This document shows, piece after piece, positions 53,421-62,477 of a stretch of 64,000 bases of DNA. Source of the stretch: Oscillospiraceae bacterium (GTDB taxonomy: Bacteria; Bacillota; Clostridia; Oscillospirales; Oscillospiraceae); assembly GCA_910575695.1 (NCBI GenBank), contig CAJTGJ010000016.1:1-64000 (forward strand), given 5' to 3'. The notes below the pieces were generated by a model. It was not told the DNA's origin. It saw only the letters and a program-made list of their open reading frames with translations, and did not search any database. The first letter of the stretch is position 1, and the number at the start of each line of letters is the position of its first letter. The position numbers and the translations under genes are program-made.

Positions 53421-55514
53421 ATGCACAAGGACAAACAGATGGAGCGGTGCTCCCTGAGCCTCAATGAGCAGTCCTTTCCAGTGATTGAACAGATCACAGA
53501 GGGGATGCCCGGCGGGTTTTTTATCTACCGTGCCTACGGGGACGAGGGGTTGATTTACGCCAACCGGGCGCTGATCCGGATGTACGGCTGTGATGATTTG
53601 GAGGAATTTCAACGGTATACCGGCTATACCTTCCCCGGGCTGGTCCACCCGGAGGATATCCGGCAGGTGGAACAGAGCATCCACCAGCAGATTGTCTCCG
53701 ACAAAACAAATTTTGACTATGTGGAATACCGCATTGTGCGCAGGGACGGTGAGATCCGCTGGATCGAGGACCACGGGCATTTTGTCCGCTCGGACGACTA
53801 CGGCGACCTCTTTTACGTCTTCGTGGAGGATGCCACAGAGCGCCGCCGCAAGGCGATCGACGACGCCCGCACCGCCCAGCTGGCCCAGGAGCGTCTGGAG
53901 GCGCTCAGGGCGCTGAAGCACGAGGCCACGGCGCTGAAGCTGGTCCATGAGATTTTGAAATCCGGTATGTGGACCATGGAATTTGACCGGCAGGGCCGGA
54001 TGGTCGGCGTCAACTGGAGCCAGGATTTCCGGGCCATGATCGGCTACACGGACGAGAACGACTTCCCCAATGAGCTGTCCTCCTGGTCGGACCTGCTCCA
54101 CCCCGATGACCGGACCCGAGTGCTGGACCACTACTATGCCACCATTGAGGACTACACCGGAAAGAGCGTTTACGATGCGGAATACCGCCTGCTGACCCGG
54201 GACCGGGGCTACCGCTGGTTCCGCGCCGCCGGCAAGCTCTCCCGGCGGGAGGACGGCTCGCCCATCACCTACGTGGGGACGTTCGTGGACATCACCGAGC
54301 AGAAAAAGACGGACGAACAGCTCCAGGAACAGCGCAAGCTGCTGGAGGCAGCCTTGGACAAAGCCCAGCGGGCCTCCCAGGCCAAAACGGTGTTCCTCAA
54401 TAATATGTCCCACGACATCCGCACCCCCATGAATGCCATCATCGGGTTCACCAACCTGGCCACCACCCACCTGGATGACGCGGCCCTGGTGCGCAGCTAC
54501 CTGGACAAGATCGCCGCGTCCTCCAACCACCTGCTCAGCCTCATCAACGACGTGCTGGACATGAGCCGCATTGAGAGCGGCAAGGTATCCATTGAGGAGG
54601 CGCCGTGCAGTCTGCCCGAGATGCTGGAAAACCTGGAATCCATCGTGTGCGGCGATCTGGAGGCCGGGAAGCTGGAATTTTCCCTGGATACCAGCGCCCT
54701 GGTCCACCCCTGCGTGGTGTGCGACAAGCTGCGGCTGAACCAGGTGCTGCTGAACGTGCTGAGCAACGCGCTGAAATTCACCCCGGCGGGCGGGCGCGTT
54801 GCCGTCTCCGCCTCCGAGCACCCCGGGGGCTCGGAGGACACCGCCTTTTATGAATTCTGCATCCAGGACACGGGAATCGGCATGGCCCCCAAATTTATCG
54901 AGCACATTTTCGAGCCCTTTGAGCGGGAGCGCACCTCCACCGTCAGCGGCATCCCGGGCACGGGGCTGGGTCTGTCCATCACCAGGAACCTGGTGGAGCT
55001 GATGAAGGGCAGGATCTCCGTGGAGAGCAGGCAGGGCTTCGGCAGCGCCTTTACCCTCACCTTCCTTTTCCGCATCGGCGAGGCTCCCGGCGGTCAGGCG
55101 GCGGTGGAGTCCTCCGGCCATGGGGGCGGATTTACCGGGCGCCACCTCCTGCTGGTGGAGGACAACGAGCTGAACCAAGAGATCGCCATGACCATCCTGG
55201 AGGAAGCGGGCTATTTTGTGGACGTGGCCTCAAACGGAGCGGAGGCGGTGAACAAGGTCTGCCAGTCCCTGGACGACCCTTACGACCTGATCCTTATGGA
55301 CATCCAGATGCCCGTGATGGACGGCATTGAGGCCACCAGAATCATCCGCGCCCTGGACGACCCCCAGCTGTCCCAGGTGCCCATCGTGGCGGTGACCGCC
55401 AACACCTTTGAGGAGGACCGCCAGCGGGTGCTGTCCGCCGGTATGAACGGCCATCTGGGCAAGCCAATCGACGTGGATAAGCTGCTGGCGAAGCTCCAGG
55501 ATATGCTGGGCTGA
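53421..55514 (+). CDS. PAS-domain hybrid sensor histidine kinase/response regulator
   Basis: A 697-residue, apparently soluble kinase with no membrane segment. Order: PAS 1 (about 15-145; GFFIYRAYGDEGLIYANRA), PAS 2 with PAC tail (about 170-300; YRWFRAAGKLSRREDGSP, YVGTFVDITEQ), coiled linker, HisKA with phosphoacceptor His in NNMSHDIRTPMNAIIGF (about 330), HATPase (NVLSNALKFTPAGG, GTGLGLSITRNLVE) and a C-terminal receiver (LLLVEDNELNQEIA, phosphoacceptor Asp in LILMDIQMPVMDG near 627, Lys in GKPIDVDKL). No separate regulator is adjacent, so output may be through phosphotransfer. It may sense a cytosolic ligand or redox state. Confidence 0.94.
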   Translation: MHKDKQMERCSLSLNEQSFPVIEQITEGMPGGFFIYRAYGDEGLIYANRALIRMYGCDDLEEFQRYTGYTFPGLVHPEDIRQVEQSIHQQIVSDKTNFDYVEYRIVRRDGEIRWIEDHGHFVRSDDYGDLFYVFVEDATERRRKAIDDARTAQLAQERLEALRALKHEATALKLVHEILKSGMWTMEFDRQGRMVGVNWSQDFRAMIGYTDENDFPNELSSWSDLLHPDDRTRVLDHYYATIEDYTGKSVYDAEYRLLTRDRGYRWFRAAGKLSRREDGSPITYVGTFVDITEQKKTDEQLQEQRKLLEAALDKAQRASQAKTVFLNNMSHDIRTPMNAIIGFTNLATTHLDDAALVRSYLDKIAASSNHLLSLINDVLDMSRIESGKVSIEEAPCSLPEMLENLESIVCGDLEAGKLEFSLDTSALVHPCVVCDKLRLNQVLLNVLSNALKFTPAGGRVAVSASEHPGGSEDTAFYEFCIQDTGIGMAPKFIEHIFEPFERERTSTVSGIPGTGLGLSITRNLVELMKGRISVESRQGFGSAFTLTFLFRIGEAPGGQAAVESSGHGGGFTGRHLLLVEDNELNQEIAMTILEEAGYFVDVASNGAEAVNKVCQSLDDPYDLILMDIQMPVMDGIEATRIIRALDDPQLSQVPIVAVTANTFEEDRQRVLSAGMNGHLGKPIDVDKLLAKLQDMLG

Positions 55515-55525
55515 CCGATACATGA

Positions 55526-55572
55526 AAAAGCGCCCCGCACCCGGTTTCTCCGGTGTGCGGGGCGCTTTTTTG
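55526..55572 (+). terminator. Terminator after the hybrid kinase
   Basis: AAAAGCGCCCCGCACCCGG pairs with CCGGTGTGCGGGGCGCTTTT and continues into a T-tract. Confidence 0.93.
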
Positions 55573-55635
55573 TCTTTTTTCAGCCGCGCCGGGAACCCTG
55601 TCCGCGGCGTTTGGCAGTCTGCCGCCAGGATGCTG

Positions 55636-55775
55636 TCAAAGGGAGCGTTTCAATCCCGGACGTGAAGGCTGGAGACATCCTGGGGGTGAACAACAGCGCC
55701 CACGCTGTGATCATGGGGGTTTGCCTGCAGGCTCAGGCCCTGGTAAAGCATGAGAAACGGCCTGGGACAGCCTGA
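55636..55775 (+). pseudogene. Possible short gene remnant
   Basis: A frame reading GSVSIPDVKAGDILGVNNSA and ending in LVKHEKRPGTA then TGA is open in the gap between the hybrid kinase terminator and the convergent flavin reductase. It lacks a clear start and ribosome binding site, and I cannot place it in a family. It is either a decayed C-terminus or chance. Confidence 0.22.
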
Positions 55776-55791
55776 TTGATTTCATGTAAAC

Positions 55792-56340
55792 TCAAATGGA
55801 TCTGCCAAGCCTGCGGGCTTCGTCCAGCTCCTTGTGTCCCTTAATATCGCCGGTATTCATCACGCCGCCGCAGAGCACCTTCCCCAGGTTCTTCCAGCGC
55901 AAATGCTCCATCAAATGGTCATAGTAAAGGACCGCGTCCTCAAAACCGCGGCCTTCTGCCGCCATCAGCAGGGCAGAGGCCCGGTCATTTCCCCGGAGAA
56001 GATTTCCGTCTCCCTCCTCCAGCGCGAACAGACGGTCAACAGCCGTCCGAAGCTGGCCGCTCATGTTCCAGTAATACAGCGGAGAGGCCAGCACCACCAC
56101 ATCGCTGTCCTTCACCGCCGGATAGATTTTGTCCATATCGTCCCGCTGGGCACAGGGGCACTCCCGCCCGCTGTGCCCGCTGAAGCAGCCTTTACAGCCG
56201 TGTATGTCCATGCCGCTCAGAAAAAATTCTGTCACCGTATGTCCGGCGCTCTCCGCCCCCTCTGTAAAGGCCCGGACCAGCGCGGAGGTGTTGCCATTTT
56301 TCCTGGGGCTGCCGTTCAGGATCACGATTTTTTTAGCCAT
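55792..56340 (-). CDS. NAD(P)H-dependent FMN reductase, flavodoxin-like (copy 2)
   Basis: A 182-residue flavodoxin-fold oxidoreductase: the FMN-binding loop ILNGSPRKNGNTSAL (about 6-20), HGCKGCFSGH and ECPCAQRDDM Cys clusters, and VLASPLYYWNMSGQLRTAVD (about 80-99). It is of the iron-sulfur flavoprotein/NAD(P)H oxidoreductase group. Second gene of a two-gene operon, 12 bases after the related gene at 56353. Confidence 0.9.
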   Translation of the reverse strand: MAKKIVILNGSPRKNGNTSALVRAFTEGAESAGHTVTEFFLSGMDIHGCKGCFSGHSGRECPCAQRDDMDKIYPAVKDSDVVVLASPLYYWNMSGQLRTAVDRLFALEEGDGNLLRGNDRASALLMAAEGRGFEDAVLYYDHLMEHLRWKNLGKVLCGGVMNTGDIKGHKELDEARRLGRSI

Positions 56341-56352
56341 GTTGCGTTCTCC

Positions 56353-56898
56353 TCAAAATTTATCCGCCAGGGCCGCAGCCTGTTTGCAGCCGTCTGTTTT
56401 TTCGATGTCGCCCGGGTTGAGCACACCGGGCACCAGCACCTCGCCCACCATTTTCCACTTGATCAGTGCGGCGGAGCGCTCCAGAGGGACGCGTACGCCG
56501 TCCATGACGGACATATCATCTTCTTCACAGCAGGCAATCAGCGCGCATTCCTTGCCCGCAATATCTTTGCCGCCCACTACGAAGGAAAACAGACGGTCGA
56601 TAACGCCTTTGATCTGGGCCGGAATGGAATACCAATAGACCGGCATGGTGAATACCACGGCGTCCGCATCCAAAATAGCGGGGGCAATGGTGTTGAAATC
56701 ATCGTCGAAGGAGCAGGCTTTCCCGGTCTTAAAGCAGGTTTCGCAGGCGCGGCAGCCGCCGATCTCCTTCATCGCGGCATCAAAGCGGGTGACCATATGG
56801 CCCCTGCTCTCCGCCGCTGTGATGAACGCGTCCGTCATGGCAAAGCTGTTGCCGTTTTTGCGGGGGCTTCCGGTGATGACTACGATTTTTTTACCCAT
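56353..56898 (-). CDS. NAD(P)H-dependent FMN reductase, flavodoxin-like (copy 1)
   Basis: A 181-residue paralogue of the next gene: VITGSPRKNGNSFAM FMN loop, GGCRACETCFKTGKAC Cys cluster, and VVFTMPVYWYSIPAQIKGVI. Such enzymes reduce quinones, azo compounds or disulfide-stressed targets. It is divergent from an HxlR regulator, which commonly controls this kind of gene. The start at 56898 sits behind GGAGAG. Confidence 0.9.
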   Translation of the reverse strand: MGKKIVVITGSPRKNGNSFAMTDAFITAAESRGHMVTRFDAAMKEIGGCRACETCFKTGKACSFDDDFNTIAPAILDADAVVFTMPVYWYSIPAQIKGVIDRLFSFVVGGKDIAGKECALIACCEEDDMSVMDGVRVPLERSAALIKWKMVGEVLVPGVLNPGDIEKTDGCKQAAALADKF

Positions 56899-56951
56899 AA
56901 TATAAACTCTCCCTGTTCGTTTTTCAGCCGTCGCAATCCTGTTCCCGGCTT

Positions 56952-56969
56952 GTGTTATCATAGTAACAC
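56952..56969. promoter_or_regulatory. Palindromic operator candidate for the flavin reductase operon
   Basis: Perfect 6+6 inverted repeat GTGTTA-TCATAG-TAACAC about 55 bases upstream of the reductase ATG. Its centre supplies a minus-strand TATGAT, so a bound regulator would block or position RNA polymerase. Confidence 0.42.
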
Positions 56970-57175
56970 GAATGGAGCAAATAACAAGTACGCACATGAA
57001 AGTGCGATACTTACTCAAAGGAAAGTGTAATGCTGAATTGGCTCTTTGTGGTAAAATACGAAGATTATGTGTTCTAGATTTCAAAACAGTATGCAGCATA
57101 GCAGCCAGCGGGCCAACGCGGGCCGCGGCCCCTTGGCCAGCCCGTTTGCCGGGATCTTTGACGTTCGCCGCAGGG

Positions 57176-57221
57176 TTGACTTGACGCTCCGGCAATAGTA
57201 TAATTTCATATAGAATGAAAT
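57176..57221 (+). promoter_or_regulatory. Sigma-A promoter of the HxlR gene with overlapping palindrome
   Basis: TTGACT (57176-57181), 17-base spacer, perfect TATAAT (57199-57204). The palindrome ATTTCAT/ATGAAAT (57203-57221) begins in the -10 box and covers the start point, consistent with autorepression. Confidence 0.75.
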
Positions 57222-57279
57222 GTTAATATAAATACATATCTGAACTATAGTATGTATGAAAAAGGAAGTGTGATTTGGA

Positions 57280-57615
57280 ATGGGCAAACGCTGCATTTCC
57301 CAGGAAAGCCTGAACAGCACAGGATTCAGCTACACCTTGTCGCTGATAAACGGCAAGTATAAAATGACCATTTTATACACATTGATGGAGTTTGGCGCGG
57401 TGCGTTTCAACGAGATGAAGAAATATATTGGGAGCATTTCCTACAAAACACTCAGCACAACGCTGAAAGAGCTGGAAGCGGATCAACTGGTGAACCGGAA
57501 GGAATATCCGCAGATCCCGCCAAAGGTAGAGTACAGCCTGACGGAACGAGGAAAGTCTCTTATTCCGATTTTGGACAATATGTGCGAATGGGGTGAGAAC
57601 CATCGGATATTGTGA
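57280..57615 (+). CDS. HxlR-family winged-helix regulator
   Basis: A 111-residue DNA-binding protein: Cys at position 5 (MGKRCIS), LSLINGKYKMTILYTL, RFNEMKKYIGSISYKTLSTT recognition helix, NRKEYPQIPPKVEYSLTERG wing and a Trp-containing end. HxlR/HypR proteins often sense electrophiles or redox change through an N-terminal Cys. The divergent flavin reductase operon is the probable target. Confidence 0.93.
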   Translation: MGKRCISQESLNSTGFSYTLSLINGKYKMTILYTLMEFGAVRFNEMKKYIGSISYKTLSTTLKELEADQLVNRKEYPQIPPKVEYSLTERGKSLIPILDNMCEWGENHRIL

Positions 57616-57739
57616 GGCTGTTTCCTGTCATCCCTCCACAGCTTACCGCCATCGCGGTTTTCGTACAGCCGCGGGAAACATTCGCCGCAGTGATCCTCCG
57701 GCGGTCTTGGAATAAAATAGATGTATTTTTCTCTGCGCT

Positions 57740-57768
57740 ATGGCTTTTTTTTCATTTTGTGTTATAAT
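57740..57768 (+). promoter_or_regulatory. Promoter of the Mn pyrophosphatase gene
   Basis: A perfect, TG-extended TATAAT (57763-57768; GTGTTATAAT) with a weak ATGGCT -35 box (57740-57745) lies 39 bases before the ATG at 57808. Confidence 0.5.
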
Positions 57769-57807
57769 ATGAAAAACAACAGACGCTTTAGAGGGAGGAA
57801 ACTGTCT

Positions 57808-59481
57808 ATGATCAGCCAGACCACCGCGAGCCACTCCATCAAGGTCATCGGGCACCGCAATCCTGATACCGACTCCATTTGCGCCGCGATTGCTTACAGC
57901 TGCCTGAAAAACCAGATCGATCCGAAGCATACTTACGAACCCTGCCGGGCCGGTTCCCTGAACCGGGAAACGGAATTTGTCCTCAAGCACTTTGAACGCC
58001 AGGTCCCCCGGATGTACACCGATGTCAGCCCCCAGATCCGGGATGTCGACTACCGCCGCAGACCCGGGGTAGACGGCGAGATGAGCCTGCGCCAGGCATG
58101 GATGACCATGCGGGACGAGCAGCTGGACACCCTTTGCGTTGTGGACGAGGGGCGCCTGAAGGGGCTGATCACAGTCCAGGATATCGCCACCGCCAACATG
58201 AATACGCTGGACACCCACATCCTGGCTGACGCCTGCACCAGCTATAAAAGCATCATCGAAACCCTGAACGCGGAGGTGCTGGTGGGCAATATTGAAGGCA
58301 GGTCGGTCGAGGGCCATATTGTCATCGCCGCGGGCAGCTCCGAGCAGATGGAGCAGGTCATCGCCAAAGGGGACATCGTCATCCTGGCCAACCGGGCTGA
58401 GGGCCAGCTCACCGCCATTGAGCTGGACGCAGGCTGCATCGTGATCTGCGCCGGGTCCAAGGTTTCCCGGGCCATCTGTATGCTGGCGGAGGAGAAGAAC
58501 TGCATCATTCTGCGTACCGATTACAGCACCTACGCCGCCGGACAGATGATCACCCAGGCCGCTCCCATCCGCCACTATATGGTGTCCGACGGCTTGATGA
58601 CCTTTACGCTGAACAGTCCGGTGGAGGGGGCCACGAAGGTCATGGCCTCGGTGCGCCACCGCTACTTCCCGGTGCTGGACAACGACGGCACGTACCTGGG
58701 GGTGGTCTCCCGCCGCAATCTGCTGAACCTCCATAAAAAGCAGCTCATCCTGGTGGACCACAACGAAAAATCCCAGGCCGTAGAGGGTCTGGAGGACGCC
58801 GAGGTGCTGGAGATCATCGACCACCACCGCATCAACGCCCTGGAGACCGACGGCCCTGTCTACTTCCGCAACGTTCCTGTGGGCTGTACCTGTACGATTG
58901 TCTACCAGATGTACCAGGAGAACGGTGTGGAGGCGGAGCCCTCCGTTGCGGGATTGATGCTTTCCGCCATTTTGTCCGATACCCTGATGTTCCACAGTCC
59001 CACCTGCACCCCCGCGGACGAGTACGCGGCCCGGGCCCTGGCGGACATCGCCGGAGTGGACCTGGAGGAGTACGCCAACGCCATGTTCGAGGCGGGAGGC
59101 GATGTGACCGGAAAGACCGCGGATGAAATCTTCCACGGCGACTATAAGGTTTTTGCCAGCAGAGACGTCCGCTTCGGGGTGGGCCAGGGCAGCTATATGT
59201 CCGACAGAAACCGCAAGGCCAGCCAGGCCCTGGTGGGGCCTTATCTGGAGACAGCCTTGAATAAGCAGGGGCTGGATTATATTTTTTATATGTTTACCGA
59301 CGTACGCACTTCTACCACCGAGCTGCTCATGGCCGGCAAGGGGGCGGACCAGGTGGTTGTCCAGGCGTTCGGCGCTAAGGTGGAAGACGGCATGGCCCTG
59401 CTCCCCGGCGTGGTCAGCCGGAAAAAACAGATGATCCCCGCTTTGATGGGGGTCATCAAGGAGTTTGCTGACGAAAAATAA
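57808..59481 (+). CDS. ppaC: Manganese-dependent inorganic pyrophosphatase with CBS-DRTGG-CBS insert
   Basis: A 557-residue family II pyrophosphatase that hydrolyses PPi to phosphate in the cytosol. The DHH domain starts KVIGHRNPDTDSICAAIAY (about 8-26) and continues after an insert with EIIDHHRINAL (about 335). The insert (about 70-300) has two CBS domains flanking a DRTGG domain, which in clostridial enzymes bind AMP/ADP and Ap4A to tune activity. The DHHA2 domain (about 440-557) follows. Start set by GGGAGGAAAC. PPi is also a product of the two cytidylyltransferases in this window. Confidence 0.95.
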   Translation: MISQTTASHSIKVIGHRNPDTDSICAAIAYSCLKNQIDPKHTYEPCRAGSLNRETEFVLKHFERQVPRMYTDVSPQIRDVDYRRRPGVDGEMSLRQAWMTMRDEQLDTLCVVDEGRLKGLITVQDIATANMNTLDTHILADACTSYKSIIETLNAEVLVGNIEGRSVEGHIVIAAGSSEQMEQVIAKGDIVILANRAEGQLTAIELDAGCIVICAGSKVSRAICMLAEEKNCIILRTDYSTYAAGQMITQAAPIRHYMVSDGLMTFTLNSPVEGATKVMASVRHRYFPVLDNDGTYLGVVSRRNLLNLHKKQLILVDHNEKSQAVEGLEDAEVLEIIDHHRINALETDGPVYFRNVPVGCTCTIVYQMYQENGVEAEPSVAGLMLSAILSDTLMFHSPTCTPADEYAARALADIAGVDLEEYANAMFEAGGDVTGKTADEIFHGDYKVFASRDVRFGVGQGSYMSDRNRKASQALVGPYLETALNKQGLDYIFYMFTDVRTSTTELLMAGKGADQVVVQAFGAKVEDGMALLPGVVSRKKQMIPALMGVIKEFADEK

Positions 59482-59521
59482 TCTGCGCGGCAGTACCAAT
59501 GGATCAAGGGTAAAAAACAGC

Positions 59522-59562
59522 TTTGCGGCCTGCCTGGACGTTCCCCAGGCAGGCCGCTTTTC
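59522..59562 (+). terminator. Terminator between ppaC and the convergent reductase
   Basis: GCGGCCTGCCTGG/CCAGGCAGGCCGC with a 7-base loop, followed by TTTTCC. Confidence 0.88.
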
Positions 59563-59626
59563 CATAAGCTGGCCGGGGCCTGCTCGAACCGCAGAGGCCC
59601 CGGCGTATTTTTCTGTGAACGGGAAA

Positions 59627-60808
59627 TCAGGCGTTGTTTTTTTTTGCCTCCTCCGCCCGAACCTTGCAGATATCGGCCCAGCTGGGCACTTTGGCGATGG
59701 AATCCGCCAGCGCCTTGATGGCGGCGGGCACGTCGATGCCCTGGGGACAGGTGCGGGAGCACTTGCCGCAGGCGATGCAGGCGGCGGGCTTTTTGTCCTC
59801 CGGCAGGGCGTCGAACCGCATCCCCACATTGCCCTCCGGCGCGAAGCTGATCTCGTTGTAGGCCGCCAGCATGGCGGGTATGTCCAGCCCCATGGGGCAC
59901 CCGTCGCAGCAGTAGCGGCAGGCGGTGCAGGGCACCGAGCTCTTCATCCCCTCCGCCAGCTCCAGCAGGGCGTCCAGCTGGGCGGCGGTCAGCGGTCTGT
60001 CGTTGGTGAAGGTGTCCACGTTCTGCTTCATCTGCTCCAGGCTGGACATACCGCTGAGGATCACCTTGACGTTGGGCAGGCCCTGGACGAACCGGAAAGC
60101 CCAGGCTGCGGCGTCCTCCTCCGGGCGCAGGGCGCGGAGCCGCGCCAGCCCGCCGTCTGCCAGCTTGGCCAGCCGCCCGCCCCGGACCGGCTCCATCACC
60201 CACACGGGGATGTTCCACTGGGACAGCAGGCCGTATTTTTCCTTCGCATTTTGCAGGGTCCAGTCCAGATAGTTAAGCTGGAGCTGGCAGAACTCCATCT
60301 TGTCGCCGCAGTAGTCCAGGAACTGCTTCAGGATGTCCAGCCCGCCGTGGGCGGAGAAGCCCAGATGGCGGATGCGCCCCAGCCGTTTCTGCTCCAGGAA
60401 GTAGTCCAAAATGCCCCACTGCGGGTCCATATACACCTGGATAGAGTTTTCATAGACGTTGTGGAGCAGGTAGAAGTCAAAACGGTCCACCCCGCACCGC
60501 TCCAGCTGTTCCTCAAAAATGGCGGCGGGATCGTAGGTATCGGCGATCTGGTGGCCGGGGTATTTGTCGGCCAGATACCAGCTCTCCCGGGGGTAGCGGG
60601 CCAGGGAGCGGCCTATGATCCCCTCCGACTTTCCGCCGTGGTAGGGGTAGGCGGTGTCGAAGTAATTGACGCCGTGGGCGATGGCATAGTCCACCATGGC
60701 GTCCACCTGGGCCTCGTCAACGGCGGAGCCGTCGGGCAGGAGGGGCAGGCGCATGGCTCCAAAGCCCAGCCGGGACAGGCTTATCCCTTGGAAATCATTG
60801 GTCATCAT
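59627..60808 (-). CDS. Aldo/keto reductase with C-terminal ferredoxin domain
   Basis: A 393-residue enzyme. The TIM-barrel aldo/keto reductase (1-290) shows LGFGAMRLPLLPDG, NYFDTAYPYHGGKSE with the catalytic Asp/Tyr, and LLHNVYENS. The C-terminal 100 residues carry two [4Fe-4S] motifs: CTACRYCCDGCP and CIACGKCSRTCP. Such YdhF/YccK-type fusions are typical of anaerobes and may couple NAD(P)H or ferredoxin to carbonyl reduction. Start is ATGATG behind GGAGGA; the lipoprotein gene ends 17 bases upstream. Substrate unknown. Confidence 0.93.
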   Translation of the reverse strand: MMTNDFQGISLSRLGFGAMRLPLLPDGSAVDEAQVDAMVDYAIAHGVNYFDTAYPYHGGKSEGIIGRSLARYPRESWYLADKYPGHQIADTYDPAAIFEEQLERCGVDRFDFYLLHNVYENSIQVYMDPQWGILDYFLEQKRLGRIRHLGFSAHGGLDILKQFLDYCGDKMEFCQLQLNYLDWTLQNAKEKYGLLSQWNIPVWVMEPVRGGRLAKLADGGLARLRALRPEEDAAAWAFRFVQGLPNVKVILSGMSSLEQMKQNVDTFTNDRPLTAAQLDALLELAEGMKSSVPCTACRYCCDGCPMGLDIPAMLAAYNEISFAPEGNVGMRFDALPEDKKPAACIACGKCSRTCPQGIDVPAAIKALADSIAKVPSWADICKVRAEEAKKNNA

Positions 60809-60825
60809 CTGGAATATCCTCCTTC

Positions 60826-61512
60826 TCAGGGTTCGGGAGAGGCGGTGGGGTTGGCGGCATTGTCCACCAGCTCATACACGGTTTTCCCGCTGAACATAAC
60901 GGTGACGGCGTAGACGTGCTCATAGCCGTGCTTGGCGTACTCCCGGGGCATTTCAAAATACTGCACCCCGTAGGACTGGATGTCGCTTTTGGAGGTGACG
61001 ATCTGGATGGCCAGGGGCGTCTCCTGCTCCAGCTCCATGCCGGCGGCCTCGGTGAGTATGGAGGTGGTATAGGACATGGAGGCGGTACCGGCTTCCGTGA
61101 TTTTGTCCAGCGCCATGGAATCAAAGGCGTTTTCGCTCTGGAAGGTCATGGTCACGCCCTCGGTGATCTTGCCGAAGCTCAGGGCCACCCGGCCTTTGGC
61201 GTCGGAAAACGCCTTCTGGCTCTGGGCCTTGACGGTCCACTCGTTGTCCTCCAGCTCGTAAAGGGTGAGCTGGACGGACTGTACCCCCTCGCCCTCCTTT
61301 TCCTTTCCTGTGCCGGCCACAAAGTCGAAGATCCGGTAGGAATCCATATTCACATCCAGCAGCGCGGCCAGAGCCTCCTCCTCGGCGGTCAGCTGGGCGG
61401 GCTGGATGGACATGGATCCGCCGGACCCCGCCGTCCCCGCCGCGTTGCAGCCCCAAAGCCCCGCCGCCAGCACCAGGGCCAGCAGCGCACAGCCAAATCG
61501 TTTCATCCGCAT
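60826..61512 (-). CDS. Lipoprotein of unknown function
   Basis: A 228-residue exported protein. Residues 1-22 form a lipoprotein signal ending LAAGLWGC, so Cys would be lipidated, followed by a Gly/Ser-rich tether. The mature part has about 190 residues with beta-rich character and no enzyme motif that I recognise. Start at 61512 follows GGAGGTG. It has its own promoter and probably runs into the aldo/keto reductase gene. Confidence 0.78.
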   Translation of the reverse strand: MRMKRFGCALLALVLAAGLWGCNAAGTAGSGGSMSIQPAQLTAEEEALAALLDVNMDSYRIFDFVAGTGKEKEGEGVQSVQLTLYELEDNEWTVKAQSQKAFSDAKGRVALSFGKITEGVTMTFQSENAFDSMALDKITEAGTASMSYTTSILTEAAGMELEQETPLAIQIVTSKSDIQSYGVQYFEMPREYAKHGYEHVYAVTVMFSGKTVYELVDNAANPTASPEP

Positions 61513-61570
61513 CTAAAACGCACCTCCAGCGTAGAATCCTGTCAGTTCCCAGGATATTTTGTCGCGTATC

Positions 61571-61599
61571 ATTATAGCACAACAAAAACGGCCTGTCTA
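61571..61599 (-). promoter_or_regulatory. Sigma-A promoter of the lipoprotein gene
   Basis: TAGACA (61599-61594), 17-base spacer, perfect TATAAT (61576-61571) on the minus strand, 58 bases before the ATG. Confidence 0.68.
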
Positions 61600-61679
61600 C
61601 CAGGATTTGTTTGCCGGGTGAAACCTTAAAAATTCCTAAAATATCATCCCGGCGTCTGGAACGGTCTGGAGGTTTGTGA

Positions 61680-61685
61680 TATACT
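61680..61685 (+). promoter_or_regulatory. Extended -10 element for the response regulator gene
   Basis: TGA-TATACT lies 31 bases before the ATG at 61717. A convincing -35 box is not seen, which could mean an activated promoter. Confidence 0.35.
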
Positions 61686-61716
61686 GCCCTCGACAAACGA
61701 AACGGAGGGAACGCCC

Positions 61717-62406
61717 ATGGAGAACGCCAATATCCTCGTGGTGGAGGACGATGTGGACATCAACCGCCTGCTATGCACCATTCTGGAGGGGGCGGGCTAT
61801 ACCTGCCGGGCCGCGTTTTCCGGCAGCGAGGCCCTGCTGTGGGCGGAAAAGTATGACTATGACCTGGTGGTGCTGGACCTGATGCTCCCCGGCCTCACCG
61901 GGGAGGAGTTCATCGTCCAGGTGCGCCGGGAAAGGACCATGCCCATCATCGTGGCGTCCGCCAAGCTGGGGGTGTCCGACCGGGTGAACGTGCTCAAGCT
62001 GGGGGCGGACGACTTCATCCCCAAGCCCTTCGACAACGCCGAGGTGCTGGCCCGGGTGGAGGCCCAGCTGCGCCGCAGCCGCCAGTTTTCCGCCCCCTGC
62101 TCCGACGCGCTCACCGCCGGGGCCATGACGCTGGAGATCGACAGCCGGAGCCTGTCCATCGGCGGGCAGGAGATTTCCCTCACCAGCCGGGAGTTCGATA
62201 TTCTGGCCCTGCTGATGAGAAATCCCCGTCGGGCCTTCTCCCGGGCCCAGATCTATGAGGCGGTGTGGGGGGAGGAGTTCATCGGCGATGACAACACGGT
62301 GAACGTCCACGTCAGCAATCTGCGCTCCAAGCTGGCCAAGGTGGACCCGGACACCGCCTACATTAAGACCGTGTGGGGCATCGGCTTCAAGTTTAGCCTT
62401 TCTTAA
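61717..62406 (+). CDS. OmpR/PhoB-family response regulator
   Basis: A 229-residue regulator: receiver (1-118) with VVEDDVDI, phosphoacceptor Asp in VVLDLMLPGLTG (about 54) and Lys in IPKPFDN; then an OmpR winged helix (about 130-229) with LTSREFDILALLM and the terminal IKTVWGIGFKF. No kinase lies directly next to it in the window; an ABC exporter follows, as in BceRS-like systems where the kinase may come later. Start follows ACGGAGGG. Confidence 0.95.
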   Translation: MENANILVVEDDVDINRLLCTILEGAGYTCRAAFSGSEALLWAEKYDYDLVVLDLMLPGLTGEEFIVQVRRERTMPIIVASAKLGVSDRVNVLKLGADDFIPKPFDNAEVLARVEAQLRRSRQFSAPCSDALTAGAMTLEIDSRSLSIGGQEISLTSREFDILALLMRNPRRAFSRAQIYEAVWGEEFIGDDNTVNVHVSNLRSKLAKVDPDTAYIKTVWGIGFKFSLS

Positions 62407-62477
62407 CCTTTCCTTTCAGGAGTTTTGGCCTTTCAGCGGTATGCTGTAGTCAGTTCAAAGAGAAAGGCGGAAGCGCT

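Larger units (their letters stand above)
56899..57279. other. Divergent regulatory region between flavin reductases and HxlR regulator
   Basis: This 381-base gap carries two AT-rich palindromes: GTGTTATCATAGTAACAC (56952-56969), overlapping a TATGAT -10 candidate on the reductase side, and ATTTCAT-N5-ATGAAAT (57203-57221) on the regulator side. The middle part has no gene that I can support. Confidence 0.6.
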
